Shown piece by piece: positions 35,269-44,167 of a stretch of 52,257 nt of DNA. Source of the DNA: an uncultured Gammaproteobacteria bacterium (GTDB lineage Bacteria; Pseudomonadota; Gammaproteobacteria; PS1; Pseudothioglobaceae). The translations under genes and the position numbers were made by a program. Below the pieces are notes generated by a model, which worked only from the letters and a program-made list of their open reading frames with translations, was not told the origin of the DNA and ran no database searches. Each line of letters opens with the position of its first letter. The first letter of the stretch is position 1. The stretch is from assembly GCA_913047325.1 (NCBI GenBank), contig CAJWTP010000004.1, forward strand, positions 1 through 52,257. The letters run 5' to 3'.

Positions 35269-36130
35269 AATTATTTGATGTGTCCTCTTCTAGTCGCCTA
35301 GAGTTTTCCTTGTAGGCTACTAATGTATTTTCTAGAAGTGTGGCTATTGTCATCGGTCCTACACCGCCAGGGACAGGAGAAATCGCAAGCGCCTTATCTT
35401 TTATTGCATCAAAGTCGACATCACCAGTCAGCTTACCGTTTGCGAGGCGGTTAATTCCTACATCAATTACAACAGCTCCCTCTTTGACCCAATCCTCTTT
35501 AACCAAGTGGGTAACGCCAGCAGCCGCAACAATCACGTCAGCAGTTCTAACCTTCTCAACAATATCTTTAGTATCCTTATGACAAATCTGAACCGTAGCG
35601 CCAGCATTTAGCAATTCCATTGACATAGGCCTACCAACAATATTAGAAGCGCCAATAATGACGCAGTCTTTGCCCTTTAGGTCATAATCTAGTGTTGCCA
35701 ACATACTCATAACCCCTTTCGGAGTGCAGGGCCTTATAAAGGGCTTGTTTTGCATCAATTTCCCAACGTTTTCACTACTAAACCCATCAACATCCTTCTC
35801 AGGTCTGATTGCCTCAATAATCGAGTTAGAATCGATATGCGCTGGCAAAGGTAATTGCACCAAGATTCCATCTATACTTTTATTTGCATTAAGTCGATGA
35901 ATTTCTGAAAGCAGCTCTTCCTGGGTTATATTAGCAGACTTATGGAGCTGGTCGGAGTAGAATCCGACCTCGACACATGCCCGTGATTTATTTTTTATAT
36001 AGATTTCGGAGGCTGGGTCATCACCCACCAAAATAACTGCCAGTCCTGGTGGACGTGAACATTTTTTTACCTCCTTTGTTATTGCATGTCTTAACTCTTT
36101 TGCAATCTTTTTTCCATCAATTATTGTCAT
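35267..36130 (-). CDS. folD: Methylenetetrahydrofolate dehydrogenase / cyclohydrolase
   Basis: The 287-residue FolD has the family motifs VGDDPASEIYIKNKSRACVEVGF (active-site lysine within YIKNK), ILVQLPLPAHID, PCTPKGVMSML, IIGASNIVGRPM and ISPVPGGVGPMTIATL. It converts 5,10-methylene-THF to 10-formyl-THF. In this island it would take up the C1 units released by folate-linked demethylation of sarcosine or related amines. A ribosome-binding site AGGAG precedes the ATG. Confidence 0.96.
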   Translation of the reverse strand: MTIIDGKKIAKELRHAITKEVKKCSRPPGLAVILVGDDPASEIYIKNKSRACVEVGFYSDQLHKSANITQEELLSEIHRLNANKSIDGILVQLPLPAHIDSNSIIEAIRPEKDVDGFSSENVGKLMQNKPFIRPCTPKGVMSMLATLDYDLKGKDCVIIGASNIVGRPMSMELLNAGATVQICHKDTKDIVEKVRTADVIVAAAGVTHLVKEDWVKEGAVVIDVGINRLANGKLTGDVDFDAIKDKALAISPVPGGVGPMTIATLLENTLVAYKENSRRLEEDTSNN

Positions 36131-36323
36131 TTTTCATTCTCCTAATATTTCAATATTAATGTAATGTTGATATTATCGTAGCAAACAAAATGTAAATTAT
36201 TAATTAATTTCACTTAAATGTGAATTTTTGAAAAGTGTTAATTTATTTGTTGGTGTCATCCAATTATGCATATAAGTGAAAGACATCTTGTTGCTTTAAT
36301 TGAATGTTAAGCTAGGATTGGTA

Positions 36324-38735
36324 TTAATTAATCCCTAATAACTTTCTTCTTCTTGATGCCCAAGTCTGAATTAGATGATCAACTGTCAAGCCGATAGATG
36401 CGACACAAAGCCCGAGCAATAGTCCGTTACCGATTCCTTGTTTATCTGATAAGGCTTTTATAATAAATTGCCCCAAATCTTCGGTGCCAATGAAAGCTCC
36501 AATAATAACCATAAATAGAGCAAATATAACGGTCTGGTTTACTCCTAGCATAATATGAGGAAAGGCTAGGGGTAATTCAATCTTAACCCATCTCTGTATC
36601 CGACTTACACCCGACATTGAGCCTGCATCTTGCAAGTCTTCTGGCACGCTATTAAGACCTTCCACTGTATAACGGGTAGCAGGAATGGTGGCATAGATAA
36701 TAACTGCAATTAAAACGGTTGTGTCAGTTACTCCAAAAAGTATCATAACCGGAATCAGATAAACAAACGATGGAAAGGTTTGAAAGGTATCGCACAGCAA
36801 TAAAATAACCTTTGAAGCTAATTTATTTTGAGCGCATAAAGAACCAGCGGTTATACCAATAATTGCCGACGCAATAACTCCAAAACTTGCCATATAGGCT
36901 GTAATTAGAGCTCTATCCCACCACTCCAGAAGAGCAATAAATAGCAAACACAAGCCAACAATTAAGGCAGATCTAATTCCACCAACAATGTAGCCAATAC
37001 CCATCACTAAAAAAAATGTTGCGCTAACAGGCATCGACAAATATGACTCTCTCATTGGTAGAAGTATATCTACAATTAACCATTTATTAAAATCCTGCAA
37101 ACTAAAGAAAAAGTAGTCTAGAAACCAATCAATCCCACCCTGCAACATAGGTTCTAAAGTAACGCCTTTAGTGTGAGGTATTAAATATAAATAATTGATA
37201 CCGCCTTTAAAAATGAAAGTGCCAATGTAAGACAAAACAATACCTATCAATAAAATAACACCAAAAAGTAGTGACCATTTATGGCGCAGCATAAAAGGAA
37301 GGTCAGCAAAATAGTCAGTCTGCTTATTCGCCCAAGCCATAGACAATTTATCTAAAACCACTGCAATTATTACAATACACAGTCCTAATTCCAGAGCTTG
37401 TCCAACTCTCAGCTGATTAAGTGCAAGCAACAAATTAAAGCCCAAACCCTTTGCACCAATAAACGAGGCAATCACTGCCATTGCTAGGCACTGCATGATT
37501 ACTTGGTTTACGCCAATTAAAATGTCACGCCTTGCAGTAGGAATCAAAACCTTAAACATCAATTGATAATTGTGGCATCCGCTCATCATGCCCGCATCAA
37601 GAACCTCTGGCGAAACTCTTTTAAGCCCCAAAAGGGTTAGACGTATCATCGGTGGCGTCGCAAAAATTATTGTTGCAATGGCGCCAGCCTGATCACCAAT
37701 TCCAAAAAACACCATAACAGGCACTAGATAAGAAAAATGAGGCAACGACTGAGCTATGTTAAGCAACGGCGCTAATACCACTTCTACTGATTTACTTTTG
37801 TATGACCAAACCCCAAAAAACAATCCCAAAATAACAGAAACTGGTGCTGCAATCAATACAAATGAGAGCGTTTCCATAGAAGGCTCCCATTGCCCAAAAA
37901 TGGAAATATACAAAGTTCCAAAACATGCTAACATCGCAAGCCCTCTACCCTGAAGAGCATAACCCAGCATGGTTGTAGTTGCACAAACCACAGTCCAAGG
38001 CAAGGCAGGCCAATAAGCCCACTCATTTTCACTGAGCCAATCCCAACTCGTAAAAGCAACAATGGTTTTAACTCCACCCAAAAGAATTTCACGAATAAGT
38101 GCTATACAAAAAAGTAAAGCAGCTGAAATACCTCTGGTGATTTGAAAAATTAAAGCCTTGTCTTCAAATTCCTCAATATCTGGGTCATAAACTTGAATTG
38201 GAAACCACTCATACATCAAAAAGTTCCCATAGTCAGTCACTATTATTGGCAGGTCCCAAAAACTGCTTGTCCCTGGTTCGCCAAAAAACCAAGTAAACAA
38301 AGTTGGCGCTACAAAAAAACCTCCGAAAATAGAGATAATGACATAGAGGAATAACTTAGTCCAGTATCTCTTAAACCAATCGATTAGAGAAATCTTTGAT
38401 GACTGTATTTTTGAATAGTAGTTATTAAATATCAATCCAGCCATAATTAACAAGGTTGTCAATATATATACTATGGAGGTACTGACTACCAGATTGAGAA
38501 AATTTAACTCGGGTATACGTACGAATTGCGGCGGCAACTGGCCACTCAAAATCATACTGACTGACTCAGAAAATCCTGTAACAGGAACTATTTGACCTTT
38601 TTCAACCGCTTTAGTAAAGCCATCTCTAACATCAATAATTTCACTATATTGGCCGGTCATTAAAATAAGGACTACAAAACCGATTAGAACAACGCCTAAT
38701 TGTACTAATTTAGGGTTATTTTTTAGGTAGTCCAT
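36324..38735 (-). CDS. proW: Glycine betaine/proline-type ABC permease, fused double permease
   Basis: At 803 residues this is about twice the normal length of ProW. Two complete binding-protein-dependent permease domains are on one chain. The first EAA loop reads GLKRVSPEVLDAGMMSGC (about 375-395) and the second GLNSVPEDLQDAGSMSGV (about 685-705), each with SLPHFSYLVPVMVFFG or TFPSFVYLIPVMILFG just before. Long hydrophobic segments lie at the N-terminus and between the domains. It probably imports glycine betaine with ProV and ProX. It is 12 bp downstream of proV, so both are in one transcript. Confidence 0.9.
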   Translation of the reverse strand: MDYLKNNPKLVQLGVVLIGFVVLILMTGQYSEIIDVRDGFTKAVEKGQIVPVTGFSESVSMILSGQLPPQFVRIPELNFLNLVVSTSIVYILTTLLIMAGLIFNNYYSKIQSSKISLIDWFKRYWTKLFLYVIISIFGGFFVAPTLFTWFFGEPGTSSFWDLPIIVTDYGNFLMYEWFPIQVYDPDIEEFEDKALIFQITRGISAALLFCIALIREILLGGVKTIVAFTSWDWLSENEWAYWPALPWTVVCATTTMLGYALQGRGLAMLACFGTLYISIFGQWEPSMETLSFVLIAAPVSVILGLFFGVWSYKSKSVEVVLAPLLNIAQSLPHFSYLVPVMVFFGIGDQAGAIATIIFATPPMIRLTLLGLKRVSPEVLDAGMMSGCHNYQLMFKVLIPTARRDILIGVNQVIMQCLAMAVIASFIGAKGLGFNLLLALNQLRVGQALELGLCIVIIAVVLDKLSMAWANKQTDYFADLPFMLRHKWSLLFGVILLIGIVLSYIGTFIFKGGINYLYLIPHTKGVTLEPMLQGGIDWFLDYFFFSLQDFNKWLIVDILLPMRESYLSMPVSATFFLVMGIGYIVGGIRSALIVGLCLLFIALLEWWDRALITAYMASFGVIASAIIGITAGSLCAQNKLASKVILLLCDTFQTFPSFVYLIPVMILFGVTDTTVLIAVIIYATIPATRYTVEGLNSVPEDLQDAGSMSGVSRIQRWVKIELPLAFPHIMLGVNQTVIFALFMVIIGAFIGTEDLGQFIIKALSDKQGIGNGLLLGLCVASIGLTVDHLIQTWASRRRKLLGIN

Positions 38736-38747
38736 ACTTTTCTTAAT

Positions 38748-39815
38748 CTAATCGTTTGTTTCTTCTTTATTGTCACCAAACAACACATGAATGACTTTGG
38801 AATTATGTATGACGCCAACAATTTTGTCGTTCTCATCTACAACAGCTATAGGCTTCTGTTCATTAAGCACCGCTTCGGCAACAGTCTCAATAATTGCATC
38901 CTTAGACACTTTTAAATCAGCTAGTTCTTCGGAACTATCTAATGGCTCCATTACCGTTTCAATCTTAAGCACCTTTTCTCTTGGCACCTCCTCGGTAAAT
39001 TTTCGAACATACTCGGTTGCTGGATTAAGAACGATATTGGCTGGCGTATCTAATTGCTCGATAATTCCATCTTTCATGATTGCTATTCGATCAGCGAGTC
39101 TAAGTGCTTCATCAAAATCGTGTGTTACAAATAAAATCGTTTTATTCAAAACTCCCTGAAGTCTAAGGAATTCATCTTGCATCTCTTTACGTATTAATGG
39201 ATCTAGGGCCGAGAAAGGCTCATCCAAGAACCAAATGTCGGGCTCAACAGCCAATGAACGAGCAATACCTACACGTTGCTGCTGACCACCAGATAATTCT
39301 CTTGGAAAATAATTTTCACGCCCATCAAGACCAACAAGCTCAACCATTTCCATGGCTCTTATCATACTATCCTTTGTGCTATTGCCTTTAACCTGAAGAG
39401 GAAAGGCGATATTTTCTAATACAGTTTTGTGCGGTAATAGGGCAAAACTTTGAAACACCATACCCATTTTATTGCGTCTAAGTTCAATAAGTTCTTTGCC
39501 ACTCAAGGCTAATAAATCTTCACCTTCGATAAATATCTGACCTGCAGTTGTGTCAGTTAATCTTGATATGCATCGAAGTAGTGTTGATTTACCTGAGCCA
39601 GACAAACCCATAATCACCAACATTTCACCATGATGAACTTCGAATGATGCATTATTAACACCTACTACACAGCCTGCATCCTGAAACTCTTTAGCGTCAA
39701 CTTTACCATTAGAGCTTTGAAGCATTTTTTCTGCATTCTCACCAAAAATTTTATAGACAGACTCGCACTTAACGACTGGCTGCTTTTGCTTGGATGAAGT
39801 ATCTTGAGAAGGCAT
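38748..39815 (-). CDS. proV: Glycine betaine/proline ABC transporter ATP-binding protein
   Basis: The 355-residue ATPase has the ProV/OpuAA layout: an N-terminal extension (VYKIFGENAEKM), Walker A GLSGSGKST (about 70-78), signature LSGGQQQRVGIARSLA, Walker B IWFLDEPFSALDP and a C-terminal CBS-like segment ending with IAVVDENDKIVGVIHNS. CBS pairs in this family sense ionic strength, but only about one module seems present. It is upstream of proW in the same minus-strand operon. Confidence 0.93.
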   Translation of the reverse strand: MPSQDTSSKQKQPVVKCESVYKIFGENAEKMLQSSNGKVDAKEFQDAGCVVGVNNASFEVHHGEMLVIMGLSGSGKSTLLRCISRLTDTTAGQIFIEGEDLLALSGKELIELRRNKMGMVFQSFALLPHKTVLENIAFPLQVKGNSTKDSMIRAMEMVELVGLDGRENYFPRELSGGQQQRVGIARSLAVEPDIWFLDEPFSALDPLIRKEMQDEFLRLQGVLNKTILFVTHDFDEALRLADRIAIMKDGIIEQLDTPANIVLNPATEYVRKFTEEVPREKVLKIETVMEPLDSSEELADLKVSKDAIIETVAEAVLNEQKPIAVVDENDKIVGVIHNSKVIHVLFGDNKEETND

Positions 39816-39964
39816 AATATAAATTTCTAAATAAATTGATATTCTATTTTACATATAACACACGAAATGATAACGCATTACTGCCAAAGTTAGGTTGTAT
39901 TATTCTTAGAAAAAATAAAAAGTTCGGTTGAACCTTCAGTTAAATAGTTTTGGAGGTACATATT

Positions 39965-39997
39965 AAAACCCCTCTGAGTCTGACTCAGAGGGGTTTT
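39965..39997. terminator. Strong hairpin between proX and proV
   Basis: A nearly perfect dyad of up to 16 bp (arm AAAACCCCTCTGAGTC and its complement) is flanked by A and T tracts. On the minus strand, proX transcripts would meet a GC-rich stem followed by TTTT. It could stop most proX transcripts or act on both strands. Partial read-through would give less proVW than proX mRNA. Confidence 0.75.
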
Positions 39998-39998
39998 T

Positions 39999-40037
39999 TA
40001 CACAATACTTGTGTATTTACACAATACTTGCGTATTT
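39999..40037. repeat. Two tandem 19-bp repeats after the proX stop
   Basis: Two copies of TACACAATACTTGTGTATTT (the second with one change, GCGTATTT for GTGTATTT) sit head to tail with a period of 19 bp. They start next to the hairpin and end 1 bp before the proX stop codon. The function is unknown. Confidence 0.7.
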
Positions 40038-40038
40038 G

Positions 40039-40989
40039 TTACATACCTACTCCAGTCATAGCTCTCCAAGTATCTTCATTGTCAGCTAGCCATTTTGTAG
40101 CAGCGTCCTTATGACTCATTCCTTCTAGGTCAACAAGTGCGGCCATAGAACCAATTTGACCTGCATCGAACGACATTCTAGAGAACGCCATGTAAGCCGC
40201 TGGATGAGTTTTAGGGAACTTATAGTTCGCCGCTTTCTTCAACCAACCTTTTGGCGATCCACACTTACTGTCACCACCATCTTGTTTTCTGCAACCCAGA
40301 TAATACTCAGGCCACTCAATGAAAACAAAACCGGCACCATCAGTGAAGTTTGGAGTCCAGTTAAACGTCAATGTAGCACGTCCTTCTTTTTCAGCAGCTA
40401 CGTGGTCTGCCCAAAGAGCGTCGGCACTACCAGCAAACTTAACAACCCAATTGTCGCCTAAAAGTGCTTCTACACGATCTGGATATTCTGTACCGTGCCA
40501 GCTTTGAGGTCCTTCTAAGATACGACCTTTTCCGCCAGAATCTACTGTTGCAAACACTTCATAACAATCAATCAATGCTTTATAGTCTGGAAGTCCAGGG
40601 CACATATTGTTGTCAACTACCCATTGTGGAACTCCAACCTCTTCAAGAGTCAATGCAGCATGCGTTCCAGCGTCAATTAAGCCACCTTTAGCCATTGCAG
40701 CATAGAATGAAGCACCGAAAGTGGACTGCCAAACCTCGTGAGAGATAGTTACGTCACCATTACGAATGGATTCATAAACACCTTGAGTGTCAGCAGAAAC
40801 ATATTCAACATTGTTACCCATGTCTTCAAAAATTCCACCAATAACGTAGGCCATTACCACTTGGCTAGACCAGTTATGTGTTGGAATTACAATTGGCTTT
40901 GTCGAGTCAGCCGCAAGCGTTTGACCAGAGACAGAAGCTAAAGTCATGACTAAAGCAGCTGCAGCTACTTTACTTGTAAACTTTTTCAT
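40039..40989 (-). CDS. proX: Glycine betaine/proline ABC transporter substrate-binding protein
   Basis: The 316 residues start with a signal peptide (about 1-26, ending SGQTLAAD), so the protein is periplasmic. The OpuAC/ProX-like features are ADSTKPIVIPTHNWSSQVVMAYV, GDVTISHEVWQST and the aromatic-rich TFNWTPNFTDGAGFVFIEWPEYY, consistent with a cage for trimethylammonium groups. It has a strong ribosome-binding site (AAGGAG 6 nt before ATG) and its own promoter region, so high-level expression is expected. Confidence 0.92.
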   Translation of the reverse strand: MKKFTSKVAAAALVMTLASVSGQTLAADSTKPIVIPTHNWSSQVVMAYVIGGIFEDMGNNVEYVSADTQGVYESIRNGDVTISHEVWQSTFGASFYAAMAKGGLIDAGTHAALTLEEVGVPQWVVDNNMCPGLPDYKALIDCYEVFATVDSGGKGRILEGPQSWHGTEYPDRVEALLGDNWVVKFAGSADALWADHVAAEKEGRATLTFNWTPNFTDGAGFVFIEWPEYYLGCRKQDGGDSKCGSPKGWLKKAANYKFPKTHPAAYMAFSRMSFDAGQIGSMAALVDLEGMSHKDAATKWLADNEDTWRAMTGVGM

Positions 40990-41022
40990 TTATTTCTCCT
41001 TTATAGTTATAACTGAAAATTT

Positions 41023-41051
41023 ATTATCAATTCAATTTTGAAATGATTCAA
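41023..41051 (-). promoter_or_regulatory. Candidate proX promoter
   Basis: On the minus strand, TTGAAT (41051-41046) and GATAAT (41028-41023) are separated by 17 bp, which fits a sigma-70 promoter. Transcription would start near 41016, leaving a short leader before the proX ATG at 40989. Confidence 0.55.
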
Positions 41052-41097
41052 ATAGACAATTGTCAATATGATTATTTGAGCAAAAAAGGTCAAATAA
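41048..41097. promoter_or_regulatory. Three alternating half-sites upstream of proX
   Basis: The 7-bp half-site TCAAATA occurs at 41048-41054, as TATTTGA at 41073-41079 and again as TCAAATA at 41090-41096. The last two form an 8-bp perfect inverted repeat with a 10-bp spacer. A 10-bp palindrome GACAATTGTC lies at 41055-41064. The first half-site overlaps the -35 element, so a regulator could bind here. Confidence 0.5.
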
Positions 41098-41156
41098 CCA
41101 CGTTTACATTCATAGATTAATTTAGTATCTTTGAATGTTTAGTCACCTGTTTTCTC

Positions 41157-43460
41157 TTACATCCTAACTCGAGTTTTTTCAGGATCATAAAATGGAAAGC
41201 GAACAACAGTTGCCGCTAGGCGCTTCTGATGCCCATCTAACTTTCCTACCTCAACCTCAGTGCCAATTTCTGACTCCTTGACTGAAATTCTACACAAGGC
41301 AATGTTCTTTTTTAGTATTGGTGAACGTGTTGCGCTTGTAATAATTCCTACCTGTTGCTTCCCAATAAATACACCATCTTCATGGAGAGCAACTTCGTTT
41401 GATTCTAATTCTAACCCAACTAAGACCCTTTGTGGAGATTTCTTCCTAAGAATTAATGATTCTTTACCAGAAAAATCTTCATCTTTCGTTTCTAATGGCA
41501 CAGTAAACGATATGCCTGCCTCGAATGGATCAGTCTGATCACAAAATTCATAGCCAGCAAAAATTAGGCCAGACTCAATACGAAGCATATCCAGAGCATT
41601 TAAGCCTAGAGGACATATATTAAACTCTTTACCAGCCTCGGCTATTGCATCCCAAACGGCCTCGCAGTCATTCGGATGTGCAAAAACCTCATATCCCAAT
41701 TCTCCCGAGTAACCAGTCCTAGAAACCATAACCGGAATTCCAAATTCACCTCCTATGCGTCCAATTGTAAATCGGAACCATTTAAGGTCATCAACATCGG
41801 GTTGGAGCCTTGGTGTCCAAATAATTTTTGCTAACGTCTCGCGACTCTTTGGCCCCTGTACTGCTACGTTGTGTAATTGATCTGTGGAAGATTTAATCCA
41901 TACATCTAGATTCCTGTCTTTGGCAATTTTACGAAGTAGCTTTCCGCCATCGTCTGAACCGCCAATCCAGCGAAAGTTATTTTCACAGAGACGGTACAAA
42001 GTGCCATCATCTACCATACAGCCGTTTTCATAGCACATAGCAGAATAAACAACTTGTCCAACCGCAAGTTTGCGAACGTCTCTGGTTATAGCATACTGCA
42101 TCAATGCTTCAGCATCTTGACCATAAACTTCAAACTTTCTTAGCGGCGCAAGATCAATCATTGCAACCCCTTCACGGCACTGCCAATATTCCTTTATGGC
42201 ACCTAAGTTTGTATAGTCTAGTGGCAACCAATAGCCATTGTAGTTGTCAAAATTCTTAGTTAATTTTGAAGTGTTTTTATGAAAACCGGTTTCTTTAGTC
42301 ATAGTTGGTATTGATTTAGGGTCAGGTCTAAAAGCCGTCGCTGGTGAAAAATTGTTACTATTATCGTATATCCTAACATGGATATCGGTTGGATTCCAAT
42401 TGTTGGCAGAGGATGTATCGTCCGGGCAAGCTGATGACACACAAACCAGATCATCTAAAGCTTTAAATAAAACGTAGTCGCCGGGTCTTGACCAAGAAAC
42501 ATCCGCAGTCAGTGCATGGCACTCTTCAATTGCCGTATTAAAAAATAAATTAACTGCAACCCAGTTCTTGCGCGGTGCAATGCCATATTCGGCAAGAGAC
42601 TTGTTGAAGTTGTCATTGCAATTGATATGACCTGGAAAACCTCTATCGTCATAGTATTTAGCATTGCAAGCCAAACCAAATGTGTCATGCCTGCAAACCG
42701 TATCGCGAACAACTTCAACCAACGGCACTGAATTTTGATTATAAAACTTGTCATGACACCCTGGTTCAGGATAACTCTTAAGCATGTGTGACCTGGTCAC
42801 GGTTGGATCGAGATTTAACTCCCTATTGTTTTTCAAGTCTTCAACTAAAAATGCTTGGAAATCCGAGCATTGATGACCTTCAACATCAATGATTTGTATG
42901 TATTCGCCCGCTTTGACCTTGTAAGCCATTGCTGAACTGTTCTTAACCCTAATTTCCTTTTTTGTTTTTGCGAGAGGCTCTGGTAGTCTTTCTGACGGCT
43001 TTGTTGGATTTGCACGAGAAACATTTATCAGAATCTCTGTTGGTGAATCTTGTTCATCGACAATCATCGGGCCACCCTTTGCATCAAAAACACACCAAGC
43101 ATCCTTGTCAATAACAAAAGATTGACGGGAATCAGCTCGGCTTTTATCTTTGAAGAGCTCAATGCCACTTAATTTATTGGTATTGATTTTGTTATGACTC
43201 AAGATAGCTTTAAGCATATCAGAGCAGTCTGCTGAAACTATTTCTGTTGAAGCACTACTGGGCTTACTGTTCCACTCAAGAGAATTATTTATCATAGAAC
43301 CTTTTGAGTCAAAGGCCAAGAGATTACATTGCTGGTCACCTTCAACATCAACAATTTCAACAGAATCACCATGTTGTAATTCTATTGAAACGGCTTGACC
43401 GCCATATATCTGGTAGGTTTCTATATCGCCAGCATAACTGGCAGATTGTATATTACTCAA
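41157..43460 (-). CDS. Tandem DUF1989 - GcvT fusion (candidate folate-linked demethylase)
   Basis: The 767-residue protein has three parts: a DUF1989 repeat (about 15-150) with VDVEGDQQCNLLAF, a second DUF1989 repeat (about 170-375) with IDVEGHQCSDFQAF and a Cys/His-rich segment (256-281: CRHD...LACN...GHINCNDN), and a GcvT aminomethyltransferase domain (about 405-767) with SRTGYSGELGYEVF. DUF1989 proteins include the subunits of carboxyguanidine deiminase; GcvT domains move methyl or methylene groups to folate. The first DUF1989 lacks the Cys/His segment and seems degenerate. A substrate is not known. It is transcribed toward proX, 167 bp before it. Confidence 0.85.
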   Translation of the reverse strand: MSNIQSASYAGDIETYQIYGGQAVSIELQHGDSVEIVDVEGDQQCNLLAFDSKGSMINNSLEWNSKPSSASTEIVSADCSDMLKAILSHNKINTNKLSGIELFKDKSRADSRQSFVIDKDAWCVFDAKGGPMIVDEQDSPTEILINVSRANPTKPSERLPEPLAKTKKEIRVKNSSAMAYKVKAGEYIQIIDVEGHQCSDFQAFLVEDLKNNRELNLDPTVTRSHMLKSYPEPGCHDKFYNQNSVPLVEVVRDTVCRHDTFGLACNAKYYDDRGFPGHINCNDNFNKSLAEYGIAPRKNWVAVNLFFNTAIEECHALTADVSWSRPGDYVLFKALDDLVCVSSACPDDTSSANNWNPTDIHVRIYDNSNNFSPATAFRPDPKSIPTMTKETGFHKNTSKLTKNFDNYNGYWLPLDYTNLGAIKEYWQCREGVAMIDLAPLRKFEVYGQDAEALMQYAITRDVRKLAVGQVVYSAMCYENGCMVDDGTLYRLCENNFRWIGGSDDGGKLLRKIAKDRNLDVWIKSSTDQLHNVAVQGPKSRETLAKIIWTPRLQPDVDDLKWFRFTIGRIGGEFGIPVMVSRTGYSGELGYEVFAHPNDCEAVWDAIAEAGKEFNICPLGLNALDMLRIESGLIFAGYEFCDQTDPFEAGISFTVPLETKDEDFSGKESLILRKKSPQRVLVGLELESNEVALHEDGVFIGKQQVGIITSATRSPILKKNIALCRISVKESEIGTEVEVGKLDGHQKRLAATVVRFPFYDPEKTRVRM

Positions 43461-43653
43461 TAGTCTTTCCCCCTAATGATTTATACAATAACAATGGAAT
43501 TATAAAATATCATTTAATAAACAGTCAATTTTATAAAATTCACCTTTTAGCGAAATTAATTTAATCATATGTATAAGCATAAAAGACACCATTAAATGTA
43601 TGGAAATTTGAGCTTATTAATCATAATATTAAATCCAATTTTGAAATAAATTT

Positions 43654-43703
43654 TTTAGTTTTAACAGCACCTCAAAAGGGGGGAGAGATGCTGTCAAACT
43701 AAA
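43654..43703. other. Large imperfect hairpin between the glutamate-synthase-like operon and the fusion gene
   Basis: Arms TTTAGTTTTAACAGCACCTC (43654-43673) and GAGATGCTGTCAAACTAAA (43685-43703) pair over about 19 bp with two G-U pairs and one bulge, around an 11-nt loop rich in G on the plus strand. No T-tract follows, so it may stabilise the mRNA end or act as a weak terminator rather than a typical one. The rest of the 298-bp gap (43461-43758) holds nothing else I recognise. Confidence 0.6.
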
Positions 43704-43758
43704 GGGTAAACTAATTAAAGTTTGTAGAAACAAATCTTCAGCTGACCCCAAAAATTAC

Positions 43759-44154
43759 TTACCAGTACTTAAATTTAGAGTAAGCATTATTTAAATCAAC
43801 GATTGGATGACCTTCAGACATTTGGAACTTGATCAACAATTCACGTGCAATCATGTCACGTTCTTGCTGGTTATTAGGTAGATCAATCGTGTCAGGAATT
43901 GTTACCCAGCCATTTATGTTTCTATCAAAAACTGCGGCACGATCTTCTTCGTAACCCATATGAACATCTTCCAACCAATTAAGATCTTTCCAGCCCATCT
44001 TGTCAATGTATTTTTGCAAAAAAGGTGTAATATACTTAAGATCTGGAACTAAGTTCACATCGTATCTATAACCGATATGTTGACCAATTTCCTGTTCACG
44101 AACGGTGTCTAGACCGTCGCTGTCAATGAAATACCCTTCTTCATTATTACTCAT
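43759..44154 (-). CDS. Conserved-looking protein of unknown function (131 aa)
   Basis: I do not recognise a family for these 131 residues. It is soluble with no signal peptide or cysteine, acidic at the N-terminus (SNNEEGYFIDSDGLDTV), with a central EDVHMGYEEDRAAVFDRNINGWVTIPD and a C-terminal aromatic tail (YSKFKYW). It starts 13 bp after the FMN-domain gene and is the last gene of the operon, so it may be a small subunit or assembly factor of that enzyme. Confidence 0.75.
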   Translation of the reverse strand: MSNNEEGYFIDSDGLDTVREQEIGQHIGYRYDVNLVPDLKYITPFLQKYIDKMGWKDLNWLEDVHMGYEEDRAAVFDRNINGWVTIPDTIDLPNNQQERDMIARELLIKFQMSEGHPIVDLNNAYSKFKYW

Positions 44155-44167
44155 GATTACTCCTTAT

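Noticed and set aside
39999-40037. CRISPR-like repeat
   Set aside because: Only two units with no spacers. It is a short tandem repeat.
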